DNA of 64,000 nt from Oehlia diaphana (Eukaryota; Glomeromycota; Glomeromycetes; Glomerales; Glomeraceae): the NCBI GenBank assembly GCA_003833135.1, contig QZLH01000104.1, forward strand, positions 110,521-174,520, given 5' to 3'. The translations under genes were made by a program, and so were the position numbers. Below the pieces are notes generated by a model that worked only from the letters and a program-made list of their open reading frames with translations, was not told the origin of the DNA and searched no databases. Positions 47,657 through 58,839 of the stretch are shown here, in pieces; the stretch's first letter is position 1, and each line of letters starts with the position of its first letter.

Positions 47657-48587
47657 AATCGATGATAGATATAAATCAATGAGGAATTACCTATTTACTA
47701 CCATATTTATAGTTTATTTATTTATTTTTTTCACAAAACCATTATATGTTTTATAATAAAGTGTATTTTTTATATATTTAACATAACTAAATTACATTAT
47801 GATTGTCCTAAATTTGCAAGTGTGATGTTAAATGGTTATAATCATTAATAGCGTTAACCGCGTTAATTGTCGATCACTAGATTACATAATAGAAAAAGTT
47901 TGAACGTATAAATAAAAATGCGAACATTTTCTTTTAGAAACCAGATTACGTGAGACACTTTGGGTTTTGAATTTGAATTTTGAGAACGAACTTTCAGGTA
48001 AATACCAAATAAGGATTGAATGAGGTATAAAAAATATCATTAATTATTTAAATTTATTTAATAGAAGTCAAAAATCCGGAATTATTTAGTATTTTGGCTT
48101 TAGTAGCAGACCTTTAAAATGGAGAATAGTGAAGTATTTTCCAAGTATTATTTGAATTTGTGAAGGTCTCTGAAAATTTTTTCTTTAATAAAAGAAAAGT
48201 TTTAAGGATCAACGAAGATATGATGAAAGTTTTTGATTGTAACAATTCAGAAAGATTTCTTTATGATTTTGGGATTTTTGGGATTGAAAGGTAAATATAT
48301 TTTTGATTTTCCTTTGAAGAAAATGTTGTATGAATTAATCTACCTTGTAAACTTGTATTTTCTGCAAGCGGTTAATAAAAAAGTTTGAAATAATTAAAAT
48401 AGAACCTCCGTCACAGATTTTAGGGTTGGGATCGTGTAAATTAAAAATACGAGAAGTAGGACTATGGTTATGTTTGAATATAGTAAGATATAGTAAGTTT
48501 CTTAATGTTTTATACAATTAGTTTCACATGTATATTATTTTATTTTATCTCTTCCGTTAAAAGCACTAAAAATAAATTCAAGAAAAT
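47657..48587. other. Intergenic region
   Basis: 3' flank of the F-box gene, then AT-rich sequence. 48120-48290 looks mildly coding-like on the plus strand but no frame stays open. The minus frame at 48335-48517 is unrecognised. Confidence 0.4.
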
Positions 48588-49300
48588 TCTACTCAATTTT
48601 CGAAATTTTGGATGATGATGAATACCATTGAAGATCCTAACGTAAAGATGTTTCGATTGTTTCGTTGCACATTTGATTATCCTGAAATCATTTTTACGGA
48701 GAACTTTGGCTTAAAACAAAAAGAATAATGATGTCTTAGCTCATATTAACGTTAAATTATCAAATATTTCATCGGAAATCTTTCAGATTATTTTAAGGTA
48801 AAAGTAAAATAACGTCAAAATGTCAATAATTTTAATACTTAATATCAATCTTAATGTAGCGATGAACGGCTTCTTCATGGTTGATTATTTACAAAAATAT
48901 TTAATTGAGAACAAATCCCGGATGGATAGACAACTATTTGAACTAACATATCGACATGTTTTCAATATAATAATTCAACAATTGTGTATAGATTTAATGG
49001 CTAAATCTTCTGAAAAGTTATTAAAACACTATTTGACTTCGTTATCTGAAAAATCGTTAATTTCACTTATTAAAAGAGGTGACTTACAAATGAAATATGG
49101 AACATATATTAAAATGGGGACTTGCACAGATCCAGATAATTGGACAAATTATATCTTTAAAATGGTGGAAAATACTGATTTATTAAATTCTTATATATGC
49201 TTTTGAGCCACATGACGGAAACATAGCATCTAGAAACTAAAGTAAGTAACGTTATTGATTCAAATATCGTTAATATAAATATGATTTCATTTATTTCTCA
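48588..49300 (+). pseudogene. Decayed BTB-BACK-TLDc copy
   Basis: The order of intact copies is kept but broken. A BTB start reads EILDDDEYH then a stop. The segment matching EDPNVKMF is followed by disrupted sequence; the BTB end reads INVKLSNISSEIFQIILR at a still recognisable GTAAAAGT donor near 48799. In BACK the frame is open over 48820-49206 (DYLQKYLIENKSRMDRQLFE, CIDLMAKSSEKLLKHYLTS, LSEKSLISLIKRGDLQMK), but the stretch that reads EIEVWNHVLKWGLAQ in intact copies is deleted to KYGTYIKMGTC. A stop follows LNSYICF. Shortly after, IDSNIVNINMISFIS matches the linker before TLDc. TLDc itself is missing. Wording is closest to the two intact copies on either side, on the opposite strand, so it is a local inverted duplicate that decayed. 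Confidence 0.75.
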
Positions 49301-49510
49301 AAAATATTTCATCAGCAAATTTTTTCCACTTAAAATCCATATGGAAATCCACATCGAATAATAGTTCTAATATGTAGGAATGTATGAAATTCCACATATT
49401 TCCGAGCTAACCCATGTGGACCGATCTATCTAAAAACTTCATGATGTTAAAAACTCCTTTTGTCTAAGTGATAAAATCAAAATTGGTTGACAGAGAGATA
49501 TTTATACAAA

Positions 49511-49912
49511 ATGTCGGAGGAAGAATTGTACAGTAAAATATATGCTGCACAGAGTATCAAACCTGTCTTCAGTGGCGAAGTCGTTGACAATGAGTCTTCT
49601 TACAAATTGTCTAAATTGTCTTGTAACTTAGCAACAATACTTGCGCGAGATAAAGACATAGTTGCCGTGAGATTGAAAATTTCCGATGGTTGTATAGCCT
49701 ACATTTCTAAAAGTGGTCCTTGTCTTGATGAAGAAGTTGTATATATCAACAAAATCAGGGAATATCTGAGAAATATACTTCATGGTTCCCCTAAAAAATC
49801 AAAAGCAAATTCGGATTCTCTAGCTATTGAAATATTGTCATACTATTATAATAAGCTTGGATCTAGAATCAATAAGCTTAAGAATGATTTAACTTGTAAT
49901 CCTTCTCGCTAA
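49511..49912 (+). CDS. Small orphan protein, function unknown
   Basis: 133 residues from the first ATG (MSEEELYSKIYAAQ); the frame continues 8 codons upstream only to a TTG, so the ATG is preferred. No known domain recognised. The predicted content is mixed: a central part with alternating hydrophobics (KDIVAVRLKISDGCIAYIS) suggests a small alpha/beta core, then helices (VVYINKIREYLRNILHG, AIEILSYYYNKLGSRINKLK). There is no signal peptide or membrane helix. Its composition is less AT-biased than the flanks and the frame is clean, supporting a real gene. The repeated presence of such small proteins in Rhizophagus, sometimes near mobile DNA, is a recollection I cannot check here. Confidence 0.6.
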   Translation: MSEEELYSKIYAAQSIKPVFSGEVVDNESSYKLSKLSCNLATILARDKDIVAVRLKISDGCIAYISKSGPCLDEEVVYINKIREYLRNILHGSPKKSKANSDSLAIEILSYYYNKLGSRINKLKNDLTCNPSR

Positions 49913-52900
49913 CGTAGTGCTAATTTTTTTTTTTTGCTATTTACCTTAGTCTGATGTCATGTGGTACAGCTCTCGAAAAGTAATTGGAATTACAAAAGGT
50001 GGCATAAATAAAAATCAAGTGATTGGAATTTCTTAAATTTGGTATTAAATGTACTGTATAAACATAACATGATACATATTAAATTTCAACATTCTATCTT
50101 ACTGTATTTCTTTGTCTTCCAATCAATTTTTAAGTATATTCATAATAAAAATTATAAGCATAAAAGTATATGTTTGGGAGAAGATGTGTATCAACAACTC
50201 CTCTGAAAGAAATATTTTAAGAGTAAAAGTGTTCAATTTTAGTTTGGACCAATTAAACGAAGTCCATCGCCGTTTTCAAACACGTGAATCGGGTGATGAA
50301 TAAACGTATGATGTGATGATATTTAATATATATTTGAAATTATACTATACGAATTTTTTACATGAAATTGGCACTTGTTTCTTTTGTACAAAGTGTATGT
50401 ATTGTGTAAATACTTAACATAAACAACTTGTAACTGTGATAAATCAATAAAGTCAAATGGGAAAAACAGACCTGAAAAGTTAAATTTCATAGAAACTGTT
50501 CTTACATTTTAAATAGTAATATTTATCACGTAACATTGTTAATACATTAGCTTTATCTGCGTTTTCTTCCTTGGTTTTATCTTCTTTTGGAATACAGCTT
50601 AGCTTTTTTGTATTACACAAATTGTTACGCAATTTTTAAATTCAGTTTCAGAAATTTCGTCCCAAATCACAAGAAGCCTAAATAGAAATTATTATATTTA
50701 ATAATAAAAAATGTATAATAAATATAGTAAAGACTCACTTTTCATTTAGATTGAACATTTACTAACCAGCATCAATTTCATTTTTTTTTAATTTGTCACA
50801 ATAATTCAAAATTCATTGAATTCATATTTATTTGGCAAACGCCCAGGTCCATCAGCTAGTTATGACTATAATGCTATGATCAACTAAAAAATAATATTCA
50901 CGATTTATTTTGATTAATGCATTTAAATAACATGTAACAATGAGTATTTTCTTTCAAATGCAAAGTTATATTATTGTAACTCCTATCAAATATAAAAAGA
51001 AAAATGAAATTTTTTTTTGAAATCAGTTTCTGTAAGCCTTTGAATACTTTCAGCTATTATATATATATATATATATATACATTCTTGGAATATCGTCTTT
51101 ACGCCTTGTGCAACCTAGTTTTAACTTTACTTGTATTGCGAATGTGTCTATGAAAATCTACCAGAGTACCTCAGGAAATCATCGTTCAATCTATAGATAG
51201 ATCCGATGAAATATGCGATAAGCTCTTAAATAAATATTGTTAGCTTCTGATGATTCATACAAGAGAATATGCTCTCAAAATTCAAACTTATAATATCACA
51301 TGATAGTTTGACTCAATAGATAAATCCGATTCTCGTGCCATTCATCCCAATTTTGAGCGATATGATGTAAATACTGCAAATATATTTTTCTCTCGAAACA
51401 TATATTATATTTTGCAGACATTTATTAGCAAAGATCAAACATATTAACTGGTAGAAAGAAGCCCAGGGATCATTTTCACCATTTTCATCAAATATAACCA
51501 AATCATTCACGAAAACATTTCTTTTTTGATCATCGTCATCATCACTATTCAATATTCATCGATTGTAAGATTCCGATATTCAGGCGTTCGTGGTTAAAAG
51601 GGAGTAGTGATAATGCGTGGTGATGGAGGGATTTGAATATTTGAACATTGAAAATGGGTTGAAAATTCTCACCATTCGTTATTTTCTGTTTTTCTTTAAT
51701 TCCTCATAATGATTCTAAAAGATTAAAGATAAATAGTTGGCTCTGCCTATTTACACCTTCTCAACTAAAAACTTTTGTCTGCCTTTTGATCTCTCTTTTT
51801 TTTTGATGTGAATAGTTCAATACCAAAGTAGTTCCAGTCCCGTTTATAGTTCCAACTGTTCGGGCATCATTTATCGAACCACTTACAGGTCCCGTTTATA
51901 GTTGGTTTAGGAGGTAGATTTGTTTACACAAACGTTCTCTTGCTCACTCCTTTGCTAATTTGGGATTGGGTTTAGATTCCTAAAAAGTAATTAGCAATAT
52001 TCTCAAACTAAAACGCAAAAATCCCATCTTGATTTACAGTACATCCCACCCAAACATCAACTAAGCCTAAGATTAACTGCGCATTAATGTCCAGTACTGG
52101 AGATTGAGACATGCATCGGGATCATCAACAAGGAAATATTTTTCTCACCTTCCTGTAACTTACATTTATTTAGGAAAATTTCAAGGCTTTTTTAGATACA
52201 AGCCTACCTTAACGGAACAGTTCTTCGTTACTAACCTGGTGATACTTCATTTTGAATGTTTATGATCAAAATATTCATGTATGGACATTATTATTGCGAA
52301 GTTGATGTAAATTAAAATAAAGAACTTAACTGAAAACTAATATGAATTTTATATACTAATCTAGCATGTTCCAACATATTAAAATATTCTTTTCTTTCAA
52401 AAGTATTCATTATAAAATATTGTTGGATAATATTTTATGTAATATTATATCTGATATGGTGTTTCTTATCTGTTATGGAGTTTTCATTTTTATTACAGTT
52501 AACATTTTTTTTTTTATTGTCGCTTGTCGATATTTTGATGTAAAAATAAAAGATAATAAAAAGTGATAATTATGGTTTGATAATGATGAAGTAAACACAT
52601 CTCAAATATTAGTTAGTTCAATTTATTTAAGTATTCGTGAAGTATGAAACTTTATATCTTTTTTTTTTTTTAAAGTATAGAATGAAATATATGTACCTAT
52701 ATTCCACGTGTAATTTTTGGCGTCACGAAAAAAAAATAAGCGCAGCAATTCACGTTAAGATCAATTCACACAACTAAAAAATAGAGACGTATAGACTTAT
52801 TAATTACGTATTGTGTAAAAAGAAGAAAATAATAATAATTTTTTTTTTGAACTGGGACCGTATTTTGGTGAGTTTATATATTTTTGGTATGGTAAGTTAG

Positions 52901-53334
52901 CTATTTTCATTATTCATTACATAGATTTCATATAATAGTTATGTAAATTTTCATTTTTTATACTTTGCTTTATGATTTATTAATACAGTATTATAACATA
53001 TATAAAAAAAATCTTCCTACTTACAATAAAGAAAATTATTATTCAAAATTTCAAATAATTTATGATATTAGAATTCATGTATACAAACTCGAATATAAAA
53101 AATCTTCAAATAATAACTTGAACTCCGACTCCTTGCCAAATTCTATATTGCACAAGACTATTGAATCCAAAAGATCCTGGTATGTTTAATCTCAGCTTTA
53201 AAAAGATTCTTGGAAATTACAATTGCATTATATTGATATTCCCAACTAGCATTATTTAAAAAAAAATAACGTTTAAAAATTCTGATTTACATTATTGGTA
53301 CATTTTATTATTGAATTAATAATTCTTTCAATTA
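49913..53334. other. Gene-poor region
   Basis: No supported gene. A plus frame at 50112-50303 ends FNFSLDQLNEVHRRFQ and might be a short exon. The minus frame at 51313-51552 starts MNSDDDDDQKRNVFVNDLVI and may be a 5' exon of a lost gene. A (TA)n microsatellite lies at 51058-51080. The 15-mer GTCCCGTTTATAGTT occurs twice (about 51838 and 51888). Frames at 52366-52566 and 52965-53189 are unrecognised. Confidence 0.45.
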
Positions 53335-54926
53335 TTATATCAACATATCATTTCTTATGATTTGGAATACTTCGTAATCTTTTACTACAAATTCATCTTC
53401 CGTATCTCTTATCATTTTCTCATAATTCTCTTGTTTACATATATTACAATCAAATGCATTTAATTCTGGTCGATAATTTCTCAAGCTTTTATAGTTATTA
53501 TAGTTATTATAGTTATTATGGTCATTAATTGATGATAATTTGAGATCAGAACCAAATGAAGGACCATCAAGTCTAGAGTAATTTAATACTTTATCCATAC
53601 TTTTTAAGTGACTTAATATTGGATCTTTAAGCTCATTTTCGTTCTTAAAAGAAAATATGAAACTATAAGGTTGACTCCATTCACCATTAGTTTGCCATAT
53701 TGAAGGATTGTGTCCGCCTAGAATTTCTCCAGTTCCATCTACTTTAATAAATGTAACGGTATTAGGCTTATTATTACACAACTCATGAAACTTGTTAGGG
53801 CTAAATCCATCTTTGCTTCCTCTTAATAATAAATCAAATTTGTATGGTAAATATAATCCTCTTAAATGACCAAATTTGTTATTTATGTCCACTTTATCAA
53901 TCCATCTTGAAATTATTGATACAAAATTTAAATTAACAATTTCTGAATCAATAATTCCATCAATTTTTAGATTTCTAGGAAGTAAAATATCATCACTCGG
54001 TTCACTATCAGGATCCATATAAGAATTTAATAACTTTTCATAATATTCTTGTTTGAAGAGTCTTTTATATGGACGAACTTTGTGTAAAAATTCTTTAGAT
54101 GATAAACTAAAAAATCTAATTGAAGGTAGACAGTTTTGTAAAATATTTTTCAATATTTTGAAGTTATCATCCGTCCAAGTATCTGGATCTGAAATGAGAG
54201 TTTGATCTTGATATTGTGCAAGTCCCCATTTTAATACATGATCCCAAACTTCAATTTCTTTCATTTGTAAATCATCTCTTCTAATAAGTGAAATCAAAGA
54301 TTTTTCAGGAAGCGAAATAAAATCCAATGATTTGAATATTTTTTCAGGAGATTTAGCCATTAAATCAGTACAATATTGTTGAAGTATTGATAAATTATTA
54401 TATTGAAAACTTGTTCGATGTGTAAATTCAAAATGTTGCTCTAACCACTCAGCTTTATTTTCAATTAAAAATTTTTGTAAAAAATCAACTAATTCTTGAA
54501 GAAGAAGCTCATCAGCAGCAACTAAGACTTTAAAAATATCTAAAGTATCTTGTCCATTTGATGAAAAAATACCACCATAAAGATACCTACAGTACGTTAT
54601 AAATTAAGGTTGACTTTTTAAACATTAAATATTTTAACATCTTAAAAATGGGTTACATATATTATACCTTACCTTAAAATAATTTGAAAGATTTCCGGTA
54701 AAATATTTGATAATTTAATATGAACTAATACATCATCATTATTCTTTTTGTTTGAATTTAACATTCGCCGTAAAAATGGTGAACGATGACATAAGATAAT
54801 CATATGTGCACGAAATATTTTTACGTCCGGGTCTTCACCAACTTCAATAGTAACATCATAATGTTCATTATCTTCCAAAATTTCGATATAATTTTGACTT
54901 AATTTTGTAAAAAATTGACCAGACAT
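53335..54926 (-). CDS. BTB-BACK-TLDc protein (copy 2)
   Basis: Exons 54926-54673 and 54586-53335 give 1506 nt, 501 residues. BTB: HYDVTIEVGEDPDVKIFRAH, then MIILCHRSPFLRRML. BACK: DTLDIFKVLVAADELLLQEL, LQMKEIEVWDHVLKWGLAQ. TLDc: KFDLLLRGSKDGFSPNKFHE, TVTFIKVDGTGEILGGHNPS, YSFIFSFKNENELKD, GPSFGSDLKLSS. It is strongly similar to copy 1 at 44093-45637 in the same orientation. The distinctive difference is a short Asn/Tyr repeat (NNYNNYNNY) inserted in the TLDc domain, encoded by tandem ATAGTTATT units near 53500-53520. An upstream in-frame ATG at 54971 would add 15 residues; MSGQFF is preferred by analogy with copy 1. Probable CUL3 adaptor, target unknown. Confidence 0.92.
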
Positions 54927-56141
54927 TTCTTTTGATTTCAATGGAAAGGCAAACAAATAAGTTGACCACACCTGCAGCTCAATTTATATTTTAATTCTTG
55001 TATTACAAACATTGCATAATTCATATCTGGATTAAGCTAATTGGTCGATTTTATGTTTATCAATTAATTTATAGACGCTATACAGTCTACAATAGAAAGT
55101 TATTATTATATAAAATCAGATATAGAATTATATACGGAATTGTAATATCATTCTAATGAAAAGATATAACAAAAAAAAATTCAACAAATATAAGTGCCCA
55201 CTTTATTTGCTATAAGGGATGGTTAATATAATTAAGTAATTGATATCTAATCCATATAAAAAATTTTTAAGCTGGTTTTTTACAAAAACAATATATTTTG
55301 TATAATTATACTTGAATACTGTGTGCATCAAAGATAAAATTATTGTACTTATTAAAGCTAATGAGTAACACAATACTCAATTACATTAGATCTTATTGAA
55401 AATTCACGATGTATTACATTTTTAAGGAAGCGTTCCTCAGCTTTTTTTGCATTGTATAGTTACATATGTATCACTAATTTCGTAAGAAATGGATGATACA
55501 ACGTCTTAGTATCTGAAATTCGAATATTGCACACAATAATTTAGAAAATAATACTTAAACGTTTTCAAATGACTCCCTAAAGAAAATGAAAAAAACAAAC
55601 CCTTTGACATTGTTATTTGAAAATATTCATGATAACTAACTTACGAATAAACTAATACCGTTTATGCTCTAGTATCCATGAGATATCGTACTACACTTAG
55701 AAAGTCATTCAAATCTATAATGATTTTCCCAAAAATATATAAATTTGTTAACAATTAAAATTCACATCAATGCTGACATATTTTTTTTCATGGTTGATGG
55801 TTCCATATAATTGTCGATTCTACATGATTTCGAGTTTGGGTAACCTATAGCATGAACATACCAAAAATAGTTTGGCATAGATATTGTAAATAACATGAAA
55901 AAAACTCACCGATACCTTAATATGTTCTATTTCAGCCAACTCGACAGTTTTCTCATTTTCGATTAACTCCTACTTCTGCTCTGTCTGATAACGAGTCTCA
56001 ATCCGTTGGAAATAATCTGTTGTTGCTTTTGAGAATTTCCATGACTGCTGTCATATACAAAAAAAGGAACATAAAAATATAAATTTCGCTTAATAATACA
56101 TAAACAGAAATCAACTTTAAAATACAACAAAGGCCATGGCG

Positions 56142-56307
56142 AACGAATAGTTCAACACTAGACAACGAATAGTTTTCCGATGTGCCATGGGAGACCAGAG
56201 AAGAGGACAGACGAGTAGTCAGTCTTCCAGTTAACGAATAGTCCCCTGGTTCAGTCCATTATCTCCGTTACCTCTTCAGATTTGTATCAACAGAAACAAC
56301 GAATAGT
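56142..56307. repeat. Four interspersed copies of AACGAATAGT
   Basis: Exact copies start at 56142, 56164, 56233 and 56298, with a one-mismatch variant (ACGAGTAGT) at 56211. Spacing is irregular (22, 69 and 65 bp) and the sequences between differ, so it is not a simple tandem repeat. Confidence 0.75.
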
Positions 56308-58584
56308 TGCTTATATTGAATACAATCCTATCCAAAATAGATGCTACCTCAAACATATGCTGTATACCTTAAAAGCTATGTGTAGATCAGACGCCTTCTG
56401 CCGTATATCATTTTTAAACATATTGTTATCAATAATCTTCTCGAGTTCTTTCTTGATATAATCCAGAATCTTCATTATATGATGCACACCAATCAGCAAA
56501 TCCTTCAAGATTCCATAACGCTGGCGAAGTGATTTGTAAATAATTCTTTGTCTCAGTCATATCAGTCTAGTAAAGAAAGAGAAGGGAAATTAATCTGCCG
56601 TTAAAAAACGCGTATTTTTCAATCAAGTCATTAAGATCAAGATCATATGATAATTATATGACTGGCAGAATATTCATGCCTCTACCGGAATAGGCTGTAC
56701 GTCCGCAGTTAATTCTTGATATATAGGTTATTACGTTTTGACACCAATAAGCGAACACAATTAATATAAGCAAAAATTTAGATGCAAATGCCCAAATGGG
56801 CGAAACTTAATTAATATTTTAAGATAAACAATAAAGCGGAAAATGGTAGAGAAGCAAGCAAAATATTTGATGCTATCAAAGAGGGAGTACACGGATCCTA
56901 GGCCATTTAATGCGCATTAAGTTATTTCTTTGCTCTCTCACATTTTCTACAGCTAATTTGTTTCTATATTTCTATTACGAGATTCTCATAACAATACTCT
57001 TTTTTTGTAGGCTAGAATTTCGAAATAAATTACACCACTTATACTCTACAGAATTTTCGTCTATCTATATTTCATGAAGACTCTTCACACTTCCAACCAA
57101 TAGAAACATGATCTACAAGAAATAATGGTGGCAGAGTCTGGACACCGTGTCCGGGCTCATCAAATTGCGCAGAAGCAGGATCAACATCCAGTTAATATTT
57201 TTTACACATATAAGCAAGATCAGCGTCAGGTTAAATTTATCTCCTGAAACAGCCAGGCGCTGTGCATATAACTAGTTTATTTTTCTTATAGTAGGTCATA
57301 AGGCGCAGGATGTGATCGCTACACATGTATTTCCTTCCTTTGTACCTTCGGCACTGCAGGAGATAGCCTGACCATTAAGAAGGAAATTTTTTTTTTCCAA
57401 CACATACTGTGCATCTGGGATCATTTGGTCAAAATGTGCCAAAAAGCCCATTTTTCTACTACTAAAAAGTGTTGAGCCTGTATACTTTATAATAAAAAGA
57501 ATTGCTTGAATAATGTATTTTAGAAGTAAAATTAAGAGAATTTCTCAGATAACTTGGTAATTAAGAACAAGAACACCTGCCTCTCATTACTGATTGTTGT
57601 CATTGCTACTTCAATGTGAAGACCTCTTGGTTTCATCTATATAAAATATAGTTACATTTTCAGGAAATTGGATATAGATCCAAAGAAGAATAGAAATATG
57701 ACTTGATTGGTTGTGAGATCATGCAATACAAACCCATGGACTGGAATAACAACATTTATTCCATCTGTAAAAAAAAATATGTGTAGACATCTGGATTCTT
57801 TATCCAAAGAAAGGCCTTATCTATCAAACCCAATTATTGTGAATGCTAAATTTTTTGGTTTCAAATTATTAGCTTTCATCTGTAAACCAGTATCATTAAA
57901 ATTATGCAAGTTTTAGCTTTGGCAAGTTATCAAAAAGTTTATGGAACTTTACATGTTGAACTTTTGCAGACCAATTAAATCCACTTCTTTAGATTGTTTT
58001 CTGTAAACATCTGCCAATTTGCAAGGCTTGGATTATTATTTTAAAGCCATTGTTAATATTGTACACATAGATATTATGAGAAACTGCTGCCCCACAACAT
58101 TTCTTTAATGTTCACTTGGTTTTGTTTGCGTTTTTGTTTGAGTTCCTTCATTGTGAAATTTAAAATTACATTTCAAGAGTTCAGAAGAATAAAAATAATA
58201 CTTTAACTTCTTATACTCTATATATACAATTAAGTCACATATGACAGGTGTATTACTCAATAGCCAATATTAATACTCAATAGTCAAAAAGATAAGGAAA
58301 CGTGATAAAAAACGTAGTAAAATAGTAGTAAAATTATAAAGGCCGCAGCAATCACCTGACGATAATCAAAAATAATAATCACGCTACAATAATGATCTGC
58401 AGGGGGTAGCGATTGTCATACGTATTTTCTCTCATAGTAATATATAAATGTTATCGAAGAAAATAAAAATATGAAATTAACATCTTAACTCTTCATAATC
58501 CGGTTTCGTTTGTCCCAATAATCGATATTCTGAAAATAATCGTTATACTTTTATGAAACATAAATTAACAATTAACCCTAGTAA

Positions 58585-58839
58585 AGCCTAGCCGTCATAA
58601 TAGTAAAGTTCTCAGAATCTGTACGAACAAAAATTTCATTAGTTTGCAAGTGTAGTTATTTCATTGTAGAAGTACAGAAAGGACCTTATTTGCGTAATTT
58701 TCTTTATATTCTGGTACGTATTTATATTGTAATACGTCCGTATGAAATCGGTACATGTTATGGATGTCATAAGTGTATGTATTGCGGCTATAATTTAAAG
58801 GTGAAGGAGTGCAAGTGTAATAAAAGGGTAAAAACCTAG
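58585..58839 (+). other. Open frame with a Cys-rich zinc-ribbon-like end, no ATG
   Basis: 84 codons from after a stop at 58582-58584 to a TAG at 58837-58839. The end reads GTCYGCHKCMYCGYNLKVKE then CKCNK, a C-x2-C-x2-C-x2-C spacing with a further C-x-C, typical of metal binding. The middle is hydrophobic and basic (YLRNFLYILVRIYIVIRP). No start codon or clear acceptor was identified, so it may be a terminal exon or a relic. Confidence 0.3.

Noticed and set aside
56142..56307. CRISPR-like spacing of AACGAATAGT copies
   Set aside because: The repeat is too short, spacing is irregular and the context is eukaryotic.
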